Shown here one piece after another: positions 55,652 through 64,000 of a stretch of 64,000 nt of DNA. Each line of letters opens with the position of its first letter. The first letter of the stretch is position 1. A program made the position numbers and the translations under genes. Origin of the DNA: Undaria pinnatifida (lineage: Eukaryota; Sar; Phaeophyceae; Laminariales; Alariaceae). The stretch is from assembly GCA_012845835.1 (NCBI GenBank), contig JABAKD010000002.1, positions 21,418,274 to 21,482,273 of the forward strand. The letters are read 5' to 3'. A model generated the notes under the pieces. That model made no database searches, was not told the DNA's origin, and was given only the letters and a program-made list of their open reading frames with translations.

Positions 55652-55731
<80 letters not shown>
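55652..55731 (+). repeat. (TTG)n microsatellite
   Basis: About 26 TTG units. The poly-Leu, poly-Val, poly-Asn and poly-Thr frames here are artefacts. Confidence 0.97.
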
Positions 55732-55917
55732 ATTGTCGTTGTCGTTATTATTGTCATACTGCTTCTTGACACTCTGCCTTGTCTGCCACGGTGTTTTTTT
55801 TTTCTGTTCGTTGACATAACACCCACGCTTCTGGCGAGGAATCGTCGTCAAAACGTCCACACTGCTTTGTTCCGCTACTATAAAAGTTACCTGGTACCTG
55901 ATAACAGTATAGACGCG

Positions 55918-56190
55918 CGCAACGATAGAGGTGCACCACTTTTTTCTTCAAGGTTCCTCAATTCGGGAGCTTAAGACCCCTCCAAAAAAAATGATTTGGA
56001 GAAAAATCAAAACTGCCACCGGATGAACAATCCCACGGCCTAGGTGCACAGCAAGAATCATGCAAAATAATGGTCTGTATTGAGTTTATTTATTTTTCCA
56101 ATGATTTTGGGTTAAGGAGCCCCGTCATTCAGAAAACGTTTCACACGAAAACTGCAGGGTAGCTCCATCCTCAGCACGCTTCATTACTTG
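55918..56190 (+). mobile_element. MITE-like element D, copy 5
   Basis: cgcgcaacgatagaggtgca at the left and tagctccatcctcagcacgc at the right form a loose inverted pair. All internal landmarks are present (gggagcttaagacccctcc, atgatttggagaaaaatc, cccacggcctaggtg, ccaatgattttgggttaagg, gccccgtcattcagaaaacg). Confidence 0.8.
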
Positions 56191-56703
56191 CGCAGTGCGC
56201 TGATTACGAAAAATGTCGAAATTAACGCACGATTCTGACTGTGTTCTTCAGCTGGTGGACGTAAAACCACAGCCAGTCGCACACAGAGCCGTCACACACG
56301 GCGGTCCGATCGCGAACGACTTTGTCAAAACCGTGGGATCCTCTTGGTGGGCCTCTGTTGGCGAAGAAGAGTGGAACAATCACCGCGCAGTAACCGATGA
56401 TAACGCTTTTACCACTCACTGCAATAATGGTCCCCCACACTATCATCACCAAGTAGTTTGTGCCCAGAAACCTTGATGGGCATTTGAAAGGGAGTTCTGC
56501 ACACCCGGTACAGCGTGCCTGGTATATCCTCTTCAGACAATATCAAGCGAACATAGAGATATGGTATGTATGTACATACCCGGTATACACTGGTTAGCCA
56601 GTGCAGCCAGCACGAACCAGTGGCGGCGGTATCGTTAAGTTAGATCGCGATATCATACCGTGACCAGCCAAGCTTGTTATACGCGACCACCTGGAGCCCG
56701 AAG
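56191..56703. other. No gene recognised
   Basis: An ATG frame at 56213-56476 (87 codons) and an antisense frame overlap. Neither has motifs. Confidence 0.3.
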
Positions 56704-57440
56704 CTAGGTATAGTTTTTCCAAGAAGCTCTCGCATCAGGTACTACTGACCGCTGATCACATGCCATGTGAGCTCGAGTTGAAATGGGGGGGTGGATGGCG
56801 CTGCGTTGTTTAGCCGCCGCATGTGATTCCCGACGTCCTTGCTTTTTTAAGTTTCGACAACAAACGCCCCGTCCATCTAGTACCCATCTATGACTGGAAC
56901 CCGCTACGCTTTTGCCGTTCCAGTTGTCGATGCGAATGATGTTGCAGACACCAGCAGCGTCGTGGGTGTTTCCCTTAACCTGTTTTAGCACCGCACTCCC
57001 GACATGGGAACAAGACACATAGTGGAACACTATAACACTTGGAGTTAGAATACAGGTAGGAGCTGGAAATCTCACCCACGTCTTTTGGGTGGAAAACTAC
57101 TTGGAAATAGTGTTGAACGTTTTTACGGTGAGGTAATAACAGGGTTAATAGCACGTACTTGTCGACTCTGCATCCACTGATAGATGCCCGGGTCGGAGTA
57201 GGTTCGCAGGGGGGCATTAAAGACGCACAAGCCAGGGAAAAAGGGAAATGTATAGAATATCTCGGCGTCCCGTGAGAGCTCGTAGAACAAGCGCCAGCCA
57301 AGGCACCACAGAGTAAGAATCACCAATGGAAACAACACTCCTTTTTCAGTCCAGCGAGGGTGCCGGAGAGCGTCAGACAGTGCCGCAATCACCTGTTTGT
57401 GCCTGGGTAGACGCGAGAGGGCACCGGGCGAAACTGGCAA
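56704..57440 (-). CDS. Candidate two-exon gene 3' part, unknown product
   Basis: Minus-strand exon from about 57440 to 57159 reads KQVIAALSDALRHPRWTEKG, then a hydrophobic segment (VLFPLVILTLWCLGWRLFYE) and an aromatic-rich stretch (FPGLCVFNAPLRTYSD). It ends at a good donor (gacaa|gtacgtg). A 77-bp intron (57158-57082) leads to the acceptor cacccaaaag. The second exon (57081-56704) stays open in the matching phase, with IIRIDNWNGKSVAGSSHRWV and a basic, Ala/Gln-rich tail ending in TGA or another stop at 56704. The product could be membrane-associated. The start, any further exons upstream (perhaps 57765-58178) and the function are unknown. Confidence 0.35.
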
Positions 57441-57647
57441 CGACTGGCCTGCCTCTAGTGTGCCCGATTTACAGGAACAAAGTTTCTGTCGCGGGACATA
57501 GCACTACAAACTTTATACAAGGAAAAAATTATGTCTCCGCACATTCATTAATTCCTTCATTGTCACCTCTTGCCTGCGGTCAGTTGTCGGCGTTGCATAT
57601 ATCTGTTCCACGACGCGTTCTGTGTAGATGCTGCCGTAGGAAGCAGC

Positions 57648-57812
57648 ATGTCTCAACAACGATCAGCCAAGACTTTGGTCATCGAATACCACGGCATACG
57701 CCATACTGTCAAGCCGCGCCGGAAAGTCAAAGGCCGGGCAGCAGCAGCAGCAGTAGCGGCCGTGTCACCGCCAGAAACGGCAGATAAAGACGGCACCGAC
57801 GAAGGAACATGA
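57648..57812 (+). CDS. Possible small basic protein, 54 residues
   Basis: The ATG frame reads MSQQRSAKTLVIEYHGIRHT, then a basic linker (VKPRRKVKGR), a poly-Ala run and an acidic end (ADKDGTDEGT) with TGA. It has coding-like texture. The 3' end overlaps tail-to-tail with the minus-strand frame 57765-58178. No family is recognised. Confidence 0.25.
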   Translation: MSQQRSAKTLVIEYHGIRHTVKPRRKVKGRAAAAAVAAVSPPETADKDGTDEGT

Positions 57813-58178
57813 AGGAGCATGCATCATGCGCACGCCACGATAGTCAACCTCGTTGGGGTTTCGCTCAAAGTTCGGCGCCCTTCCCCGACCGCCAAAAAGA
57901 GGACACATTTCCGCGTTATCTCCTACCAGGGTACCTGACATCAGGGCGTGGATATACGGCACGAGGTACCGAACATATTGCTGCTTCAATCCAGAATCCA
58001 AAGGAATCTTGTTTACATCAACCCCATGCTCTGTGCGTATCGCCCGAAAAGCATAGAACGAAGGTATGCATGCAGGAGACGCAGAAGGACGGGAGAAAAC
58101 AATGCGGGTGCTGCTACGTATTACGGTAAAGACGGGTATGGGTTGGCTTTGTACAAACTTGATATCTCGACACAACAA
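57765..58178 (-). CDS. Possible exon, unknown product
   Basis: The frame is 137 codons. The central part is protein-like: EHGVDVNKIPLDSGLKQQYV, RYLVPYIHALMSGTLVGDNA, then FGGRGRAPNFERNPNEVDY. A donor-like aacgag|gttgac occurs near 57857. It could be an upstream exon of the 56704-57440 gene on the same strand. Confidence 0.25.
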   Translation of the reverse strand: MLCRDIKFVQSQPIPVFTVIRSSTRIVFSRPSASPACIPSFYAFRAIRTEHGVDVNKIPLDSGLKQQYVRYLVPYIHALMSGTLVGDNAEMCPLFGGRGRAPNFERNPNEVDYRGVRMMHAPSCSFVGAVFICRFWR

Positions 58179-58482
58179 AAGGCGGAAGTTTCGCTTCGTA
58201 AGGTGGTAGACAGCACGGCATGTCTCCTCTGCAGTACGTAACTACCTGGTACACCTACTATGCCAACCTACTCCGCGCGTTTTGGCTTAATCTCGGTCCA
58301 TGATATACTTCGAAATATGTCCATAGGTCGCACGAGGTGGTAGGCTGTATTCCATTGTACACAAAGCTCAGTACGATGTTGTCCATGCCACCGTCGGGTT
58401 TTGGACGACAACTCATTGTTGCTGCTGAGCTCACACTATTACAATCGCTCATCGCCACACTCTAGACTATAAATTGTTCGTG

Positions 58483-58660
58483 GTCACAGGGCAGGCTCCA
58501 ACAATCGTGTAGTGGGAGCTAGAAGCAAAACAAGACGATAACAACATTTGCTTGGGTTGATTCCGGTGTTTGATTTCTTCTCGAAGTCAGCGTTGCTGTC
58601 CTCACAATAGCTAGCACAATCAAGTCCGTGGTCACAGGGCAGGCTCCGGTCACTCCGGAG
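58483..58660 (-). repeat. Dispersed repeat I, two reversed fragments
   Basis: cgtggtcacagggcaggctc occurs at 58481-58500 and again at 58627-58646, the reverse of the I core. They bracket about 125 bp of other sequence. Confidence 0.7.
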
Positions 58661-59539
58661 TGAAGATAAATATTTCGCGCCGGTACTTGATACGTTTTTC
58701 TCAAGTAAAATGCCAGGTGTATAGTATTTTCGTATCGTCGGCGGGTATATACTGTATAATGTATGAGGTCTGTTGTCGAGAAATAGTAGAAACAACAATG
58801 AAAGAAAACCATTCACGACCAGAAACCAGAAACCTGGTATCGACGTTTTAGTTCCGTCAGGCTGTCGGGTCATGTCCCTACATTCTATCAGCTCATATAC
58901 ATACGTACTTCGAAGTGCCTGATTCAGACTGCTGCAGGTATTCTTGCGGCGTGTGGCCCCACGTGATGTCTAATGCTACTATGATCATCGAGTGGATATG
59001 ACTGGTGCAAACAGTGCGTACTCTGTGCAACAGAGTCATTCGCCGCACTCCAACGAGGTGTTGGAATCCTAACAACCTAGACTATATTTACCAGTGCTAC
59101 TGACTTCATCTGGTCTAGGGCGAACGTAAAAGGCAACTAGGGCAGTCAAACTACAGCGTGGGCACCTACCGGTAGAAGTAGTAGTGTAGTGCAGTAGGGT
59201 TTGGTGATTTCGATGGCTTGTTTGACACTCGTTGTGCGGTCGTGTACGCCGAGCGGTTTCTTGCCAACCGGGAAGAAGGAGCACGGGTTTCTTGAGAAGG
59301 CTTACCATCCACGATGCAGAGTGAGCGCCTACATACTGAGCTACGTAGAAATTGAGGACGGCTGATCTACGGCTGGCTGGTGGTGGTGGTGGTCGCTTTG
59401 CTGGTGCTGCTGCTGCACTCGCGCCCAGTATTATTGCTCTTTATGTCTAAACGCAACAGCGCAAAGAGTATAATACATTCATCGTTCGTAGCTGCGCGCC
59501 CCCGTATGGAAATTCTTAGGCAGCACTCACGCTAACACC
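58661..59539. other. No gene recognised
   Basis: Short frames only. TAGACTATA occurs at 59078. Confidence 0.4.
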
Positions 59540-59758
59540 TTGTTATCCACAGTCGTTACACACGACTCACCATTAAGCGTCACCGGCGAGCGTAGAGTGC
59601 AGAAGAAGGTGCAGATTTGCGCATTGCAGGTGTGGCCGACAGTGGGGAGCTTCTACCACCACCACCACCACCACCACCACCATCAAAGGAAGCCGGAATA
59701 TACGGCTGTCGTCGAGAAAAAACACGCTGATTCGGAGCATTACCAATCGTTGTTATAA
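59540..59758 (+). CDS. Possible exon with poly-His, unknown
   Basis: An acceptor-like ttatccacag lies at 59543-59552. The frame then reads VTGERRVQKKVQICALQVWP, nine His from a (CCA)n tract at 59660-59681, and EYTAVVEKKHADSEHYQSLL before the stop. The His run is probably microsatellite expansion. Confidence 0.2.
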   Translation: MLSTVVTHDSPLSVTGERRVQKKVQICALQVWPTVGSFYHHHHHHHHHQRKPEYTAVVEKKHADSEHYQSLL

Positions 59759-59854
59759 GGCGACTCCCGCCGCGCGTCAAACGTCTCAGAATGCGCATCT
59801 GTATTCGACCGAGTGCAGTGTCCGAATCAACATGAATGTTGACCCGCCATCTTC

Positions 59855-60214
59855 GTGGATAGTGGTCGCGTTTCCCCCCCGCCGCCTTCGATACGGGACC
59901 GATATATGAGGTATGTTTGTATGCAGTGTGTGGTTGTCTCCGATATCGTAGCTAACTGTCCCGGAATCAACCGAAGCCGGCCAAAGTTAAAGAACAGCGC
60001 ATACACACAAAACAAAACAAATATCACCGCCGTCTTCCGCAGGCAATACCACCACATTGCACGGCAAGCAGCGAGCCGAAACCGTCGGATTCAGCCTACT
60101 TCTACATATATAGCCAGTACCACCGAAAAAGCTTTTAGAAGGCCACACAACAAGAAGAGAGTGTTGTTCGCAAATCGCCGGTTTCAGTCAAGATCAAGAT
60201 CGAGGTTGACATAA
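59855..60214 (+). CDS. Possible basic protein or exon, unknown
   Basis: A 119-codon frame. Its second half is Arg/Lys-rich (VFRRQYHHIARQAASRNRRI, EKAFRRPHNKKRVLFANRRF) and ends RSRSRLT at TGA. The first half looks non-coding. No family is recognised. Confidence 0.2.
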   Translation: MDSGRVSPPPPSIRDRYMRYVCMQCVVVSDIVANCPGINRSRPKLKNSAYTQNKTNITAVFRRQYHHIARQAASRNRRIQPTSTYIASTTEKAFRRPHNKKRVLFANRRFQSRSRSRLT

Positions 60215-60922
60215 TTATGTGTTTAATACTATTAGTCTATGGTCTTGTATCATATCGAGTTGGCCATAAATAACGTAATTATAACACCTGGTATATCACA
60301 TGCATATCAAAGCGCGTATCATGTCATCCTTCTCAAATTGTCACAATTCCAGCCAAGATCGAGAAAGGATCGGGAATAGTCGCAGTGAAACACTGGACTG
60401 TAGTGGTGAAGATCCCAAAAGTGGCGTTTCACGACGGCGCCAAAGCAAAAGCTGAGACGTTTCACCATGGTGCCCAGTAGTCCCAGTAGCGCCCATCAAG
60501 GTGGCTATTTGTTTACAGGCGTATAGCGAATAGCGAACGGATGTTGGCGTTTACACCGATGGTACTATGTTCTCATCCAAATGAAAGCAACATACTGCTA
60601 ACACTACTGTACACAGTCGTAGTAGTACTACAATAGCACTTGAATTCACGTATAAACGATACAAAACAAGTGCCAGGACCCAGCACTGCCAGGTATTAAA
60701 GTCGTTTTTTTTTCGGTTTCCGGCTGTTCTTAGCGCACTTGAAATGACATGCGTGCACCACGTTTACTACGCGATCGTCTAACTTCGCCAGCGAATGAGC
60801 ACGGTACACACAAATAAGATCAAGTTGTTACTGTTGAGGCACCGCGCATATCTATATCTATAGACTATATATCCGTCACCACGATCACCAAAGATGACGG
60901 CGAGACGACGTTGGTTTTGTAG
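60215..60922. other. No gene recognised
   Basis: Short frames only. TATAGACTATA occurs near 60860. Confidence 0.4.
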
Positions 60923-61228
60923 GCCATATCATACGCGAAGGTGCCACTTTCCTCGTGTCACAGCTGCAATGACCTCCCTGTAGAGCTGTGTAGAGCCATA
61001 TTCTCCTACCACCGTACGTATCACAGGTCGAAGTTGCGCCGTTTTTTTTTGCAAGTTTTTCGGAAAATATTGAGGCCTCCTGCCGAGGCGGGTGATACAC
61101 TCACAGGCTCTGATGTGACCCCCTACGCGGCAGGCATGTTGTCACCAAGAGAGCTATCACCCCCGGCAGACAAGAAAACAGTTGCCAGAGGTTGTTGTGC
61201 AATTGTACTTTACACGCGACTGCTGTAG
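60923..61228 (+). CDS. Possible exon(s), unknown product
   Basis: An acceptor-like ggttttgtag opens a frame reading AISYAKVPLSSCHSCNDLPV and ELCRAIFSYH. A donor-like acc|gtacgt (61014) and a T-rich acceptor ending gcaag (61055) would remove 42 bp in phase, which is very short for an intron. The rest reads ILRPPAEAGDTLTGSDVTPY and PRELSPPADKKTVARG to the stop at 61228. The frame is open with or without splicing. Confidence 0.25.
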   Translation, partial: AISYAKVPLSSCHSCNDLPVELCRAIFSYHRTYHRSKLRRFFLQVFRKILRPPAEAGDTLTGSDVTPYAAGMLSPRELSPPADKKTVARGCCAIVLYTRLL

Positions 61229-61628
61229 ATGTAGAGATAGCCGTTGGGAGGCCTGCGTGACCCGTTTTCTCGTCTAGTCTCGCCCTCGTATTTGGATCAT
61301 CCTTCCTTGAAATTGGCGTATTCGTAGAGCGAATTAGCCGCCCGGCGTCCTTCCCTTTACTTCATTTAAAAACAAATCGATTTTACGCAGATTCCGCTGT
61401 CGTTCGGTAATCTACTTTAGGTACACCAAACAACTGGAACCAATCGTCTTATTGCGTTTCGGGTTTGCAACGCATTTGGACCCGTAGCTACTTTGTGACA
61501 GATCTTCGTGCCGTACCACCCCTAAGTTGCGCCGTCTGGGCTACGAAGAGTCCTCGCCGCCCCCCCCGGGGGGGGGCACCACGCACGACGTCGACTTAGT
61601 CACGGGAGTTCCGCCAGTGGCTCGACCC
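61229..61628. other. No gene recognised
   Basis: GC-rich at its right end, with a C-run/G-run pair at 61560-61576 (ccccccccggggggggg). Confidence 0.4.
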
Positions 61629-61903
61629 GCCCTCGAAGACGTATCGAAGACTGATGCTCAGGGCGCGATTCCACGTACACGGCCACTTTAGTCATTTTAG
61701 CTATGCCCTCCGGAGACGTATCAAACGACGTGACACAACGGGCGATATACTACCGGGCCCCGGGTGTGGCCGCGAAGGGGGCGCACGCGTATGCTACCGC
61801 CGGGCGTGGAGTGATGCTGGCCTCTCGTTCGCTGGCCTTTTCCGTACCGGCGGGGGCTATGCCGCTCGGAGTAGCTGTGGCGCGGAGCATAAATAAACAC
61901 TAA
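61629..61903 (+). CDS. Candidate gene end with a duplicated module, unknown product
   Basis: GC-rich DNA with coding texture. A first frame reads LVTGVPPVARPALEDVSKTD and AQGAIPRTRPL before TAG. A second frame from ATG at 61706 reads PSGDVSNDVTQRAIYYRAPG, then ARSLAFSVPAGAM-like hydrophobic sequence, to NKH and TAA at 61903. An AATAAA motif overlaps the stop. The two frames share a DNA-level repeat 77 bp apart (gacgtatc at 61638 and 61715) that preserves the reading (ALEDVS..D.QGAI / PSGDVSND..QRAI). This hints at exon or module duplication. No family is recognised. Confidence 0.3.
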
Positions 61904-62334
61904 ATGAGATGTTCAGCAAGCTTCAAGAGGTGCTCGACCAGTGTTGTAGGCATCCTGGGTTGCTGCAGCAATCGCAGGTGCCCACTATTAGTGGACGTTG
62001 ACATTTAGTCAGTAGCAAACGCATTTGTTAAAAAAATGACTTAAAACTAGCACACGTCGGCCTTAATGTCAACCACTGTTGAATTGGAATGGACTTTCAC
62101 AGCAGGAAACACCACATGGGGGTGCGCTGCCACGACTATCCATACAAGAGAGACGCGCATGGCGATCGATACATAATATTTCGTCGAGGGTGTGAGGAGA
62201 CTGGGGAGTTGGATATGTATTTGATGCCGTCAGTTGCGTAGTTGGCGTATTGTGAGTGGGTTCAGTACGTGTGACCGTCAGCCGCCTGTCCCTTGCCTTT
62301 GTCCGTGCTACAGATACTGTAGTGCGGTGCATTA
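61904..62334. other. No gene recognised
   Basis: Short frames only. Confidence 0.4.
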
Positions 62335-62592
62335 TTGGAGCTAAGGTTTCGTACAGGACACGTGCAAGATACCGGGGACTCCATCATCCTGGTCACAGGT
62401 GCGGCCGACTTCAACTCTCGAACGGCTGTCGAGGTACATTGCCATAGTGGTCCCCACCTATGTACTACGTGGTTATCGCTCGATGCTGCTGGCGGGGAGG
62501 GGGTGATCAGACACATTCAAGTGCTAGTGGTGGAAAAGCACTTCCACGCGCGGATACGGTCATCTTCGGCCAACAATCAGCAGCCACAGTGA
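62335..62592 (+). CDS. Possible exon, faint thioesterase-like pattern
   Basis: The frame reads HVQDTGDSIILVTGAADFNS and RTAVEVHCHS. The order GDSI-hydrophobics-R/S-AVEV resembles the strand-loop-strand of hotdog-fold acyl-CoA thioesterases, but only about 30 residues fit. An acceptor-like tttcgtacag (62354) and a donor-like gtcgag|gtacat (62432) would bound just this segment. The opposite strand is open too. Confidence 0.2.
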   Translation: MELRFRTGHVQDTGDSIILVTGAADFNSRTAVEVHCHSGPHLCTTWLSLDAAGGEGVIRHIQVLVVEKHFHARIRSSSANNQQPQ

Positions 62593-62608
62593 CATCTTGC
62601 GCCCTTAC

Positions 62609-62666
62609 GTGCTCGTCGCGCGATAGGGGGTGCGTTCGTGCTCGTCGCACGGTAGGGGGTCCAAAC
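62609..62666 (+). repeat. 29-bp tandem duplication
   Basis: gtgctcgtcgcgcgataggg and gtgctcgtcgcacggtaggg at 62609 and 62638. Confidence 0.85.
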
Positions 62667-63365
62667 ATGCTGCGAGGTACGCTTCGGAAGCGAGCAACAT
62701 TATAGTCTAAGCCAGGTTCCGCCTCACTAAACAACTCCCCTGTGCAACCACTATCCTACACGATTTGCTCAAGCGCACCGCCGGGAAGAGCAACGCAACT
62801 TAGGCGTACCGGTTAAAAAACAATATGTTCACGATGGTGTCGCACCCCGTCATTAACCTTGTGCAGAAGATGCAGTAGGTGTGTATGGCATATGTGGTAC
62901 ACTATGTGCCATGAAGGTGTGCATGTGACTACATATAGTGAAAAGAGACGACGGCCGGGCGTGTTTTTGCGCGGACTTTATGGCCATCGCGGGAGACGTC
63001 ATCCTACCCTGCGTGGCGTTCCCAACCATGCAACGCAACTGTTTTTGATTCGGTGTACGCTTGGAGGACAGCTGCTGAGGTTCCCTAGTGACGAGAGTGC
63101 AGGTCCTTTGTATCGACGGCGACGTCGGGGCGCGTTGGGATGCTGATTTCTCTGGGATGTGATGATATGGTGATGTGCACGGCGTATATTATACCAGCAA
63201 GGCAAATGCTTGTGAATATCTTGCCCGCAGTCCTGTTTTTGGCGTTAGTGGGTCATGCATGAGGATCCTTGACGGTCGCTTAGATAGTGGAGGTTCTCCG
63301 CCGAGCCTAATAATACGGTGTGATACCCTGTTGTACTTAAAATAGCTACGAGGTATATACCAGGG
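62667..63365. other. No gene recognised
   Basis: Short overlapping frames on both strands. Confidence 0.35.
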
Positions 63366-63523
63366 GTACGACGTACGTTCGAGTACTCCTTTTTGGTTCG
63401 ACCCGTCATTCATCGGGAAGACCTTTACCGAACGTCCATTCAATGCATAATATATTTTCTGATCAACTGCCCTGGTCATTTGGAGCGTCTCCTCGACAAA
63501 CCCATCGCGTCCAAACGTGGGCC
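63366..63523 (-). CDS. Possible exon, unknown product
   Basis: Minus strand, after an acceptor-like aacctttgcag: GPTFGRDGFVEETLQMTRAV, DQKIYYALNGRSVKVFPMND and GSNQKGVLERTSYPW, then a donor-like cctg|gtatat near 63366. The composition is that of a soluble protein. No family is recognised. Confidence 0.25.
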
Positions 63524-64000
63524 CGCTGCAAAGGTTGTTCTTGTGGGCTTGTTGGGGTGTGCATCGAGTGTCTCACAAGCCTCCTCAAGGATCTGGTGCC
63601 GCCCGCAGCCAAGACCAACGAACGCCGTCTGGCTTCTCTCTGGTCTCTCTCGTGTTCCTAAGCCCGTGTGGTTGTTAATGCAGTCTATACCTGAGACCTG
63701 GTACAAGGCGTCAAACACAGCTGACGGTTGGACTTTCGTCGTTCTCGCGTCGGTTTGTTTCGCCTCGAATCGTCCTGTGTGTATTGGTACCGGGTATAAT
63801 AATGGCCATCCATGCAGGTTTCGATTTGTTAAAGTGCGGAGATATCGTCGCTGATGGACGATACCATACTACTATATATACACCTAAAACTCCATCGCTG
63901 GATCCTACCTGGTGTTAACATGATCAAAATGACGCTAAGAACATAAGAATGTCAATGCGCCATTCACTGTAATCGCGCACAGAGCAGCGTTCAATGGAGC
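63524..64000. other. No gene recognised
   Basis: A 153-codon plus frame (63393-63854) overlaps the minus-strand candidate and is not convincing. Confidence 0.3.

Noticed and set aside
55588-55974. Poly-Asn, poly-Leu, poly-Val and poly-Thr frames
   Set aside because: Translation of a (TTG)n microsatellite.
57326-57787. 153-codon plus-strand frame
   Set aside because: It lies antisense to a better minus-strand exon with splice consensus. Its Cys/Arg/Ser-rich composition looks like a shadow frame.

Overview
This looks like nuclear DNA from a eukaryote, gene-poor and repeat-rich. No long prokaryote-style coding runs or operons are present. Short open stretches are bounded by GT/AG splice-like signals, microsatellites and long homopolymers are frequent, and there are many decayed families of small transposons, tRNA-derived SINEs, a broken Ty1/copia reverse transcriptase and interstitial TTAGGG-type tracts. 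The copia fragment and the compact splice-like exons would suit a stramenopile alga (for example a brown alga), but that assignment is inference and weak. No CRISPR array, rRNA or functional tRNA gene was found.

Layout. 1-12 kb: two copies of a roughly 0.9 kb dispersed repeat (RA) at 943-3360 and 9343-11333. They are interrupted at different places by arrays of a 12-bp palindromic unit (PA1, PA2, PA3) and by a telomere-like element (TL1). Between them lie a small inverted-repeat element (F1), a 57-bp tandem duplication and the copia remnant (6455-7350, minus strand). 11.7-31 kb: a sea of MITE-like families (D, H, G, E), SINE A1, a 240-bp TTTG microsatellite, an 86-bp tandem array inside a D element, and one candidate spliced gene on the minus strand (25.8-27.2 kb). 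31-64 kb: a different texture, with more candidate exons, abundant short palindromic words (TACCAGGTA and TAGACTATA), SINE A and B clusters, E, F and I repeats, two more palindromic-array cassettes (39,882-40,064 and 42,541-43,253), a second TL element (45.9 kb) and a 62-bp inverted repeat enclosing about 1 kb (54.4-55.4 kb).

The main discovery candidate is the palindromic-array cassette. Five arrays share a CCRYGG core (R=A/G, Y=C/T), repeated mostly every 12 bp, with different flanking bases in each array. Each is bounded by short direct repeats that look like 8-12 bp target-site duplications. For PA1 and PA3 the matching unoccupied or near-unoccupied site is visible elsewhere in the window. 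PA1 and the 39.9 kb copy share a conserved terminal motif. This suggests mobile units made almost entirely of self-complementary 12-mers, although the enzyme that moves them is not seen.

Protein-coding calls here are low confidence. They rest on open frames, codon texture and splice consensus, without database support. Repeat letters (RA, PA, TL, D, E, F, G, H, I, SINE-A, SINE-B) are labels coined for this annotation, not published names.
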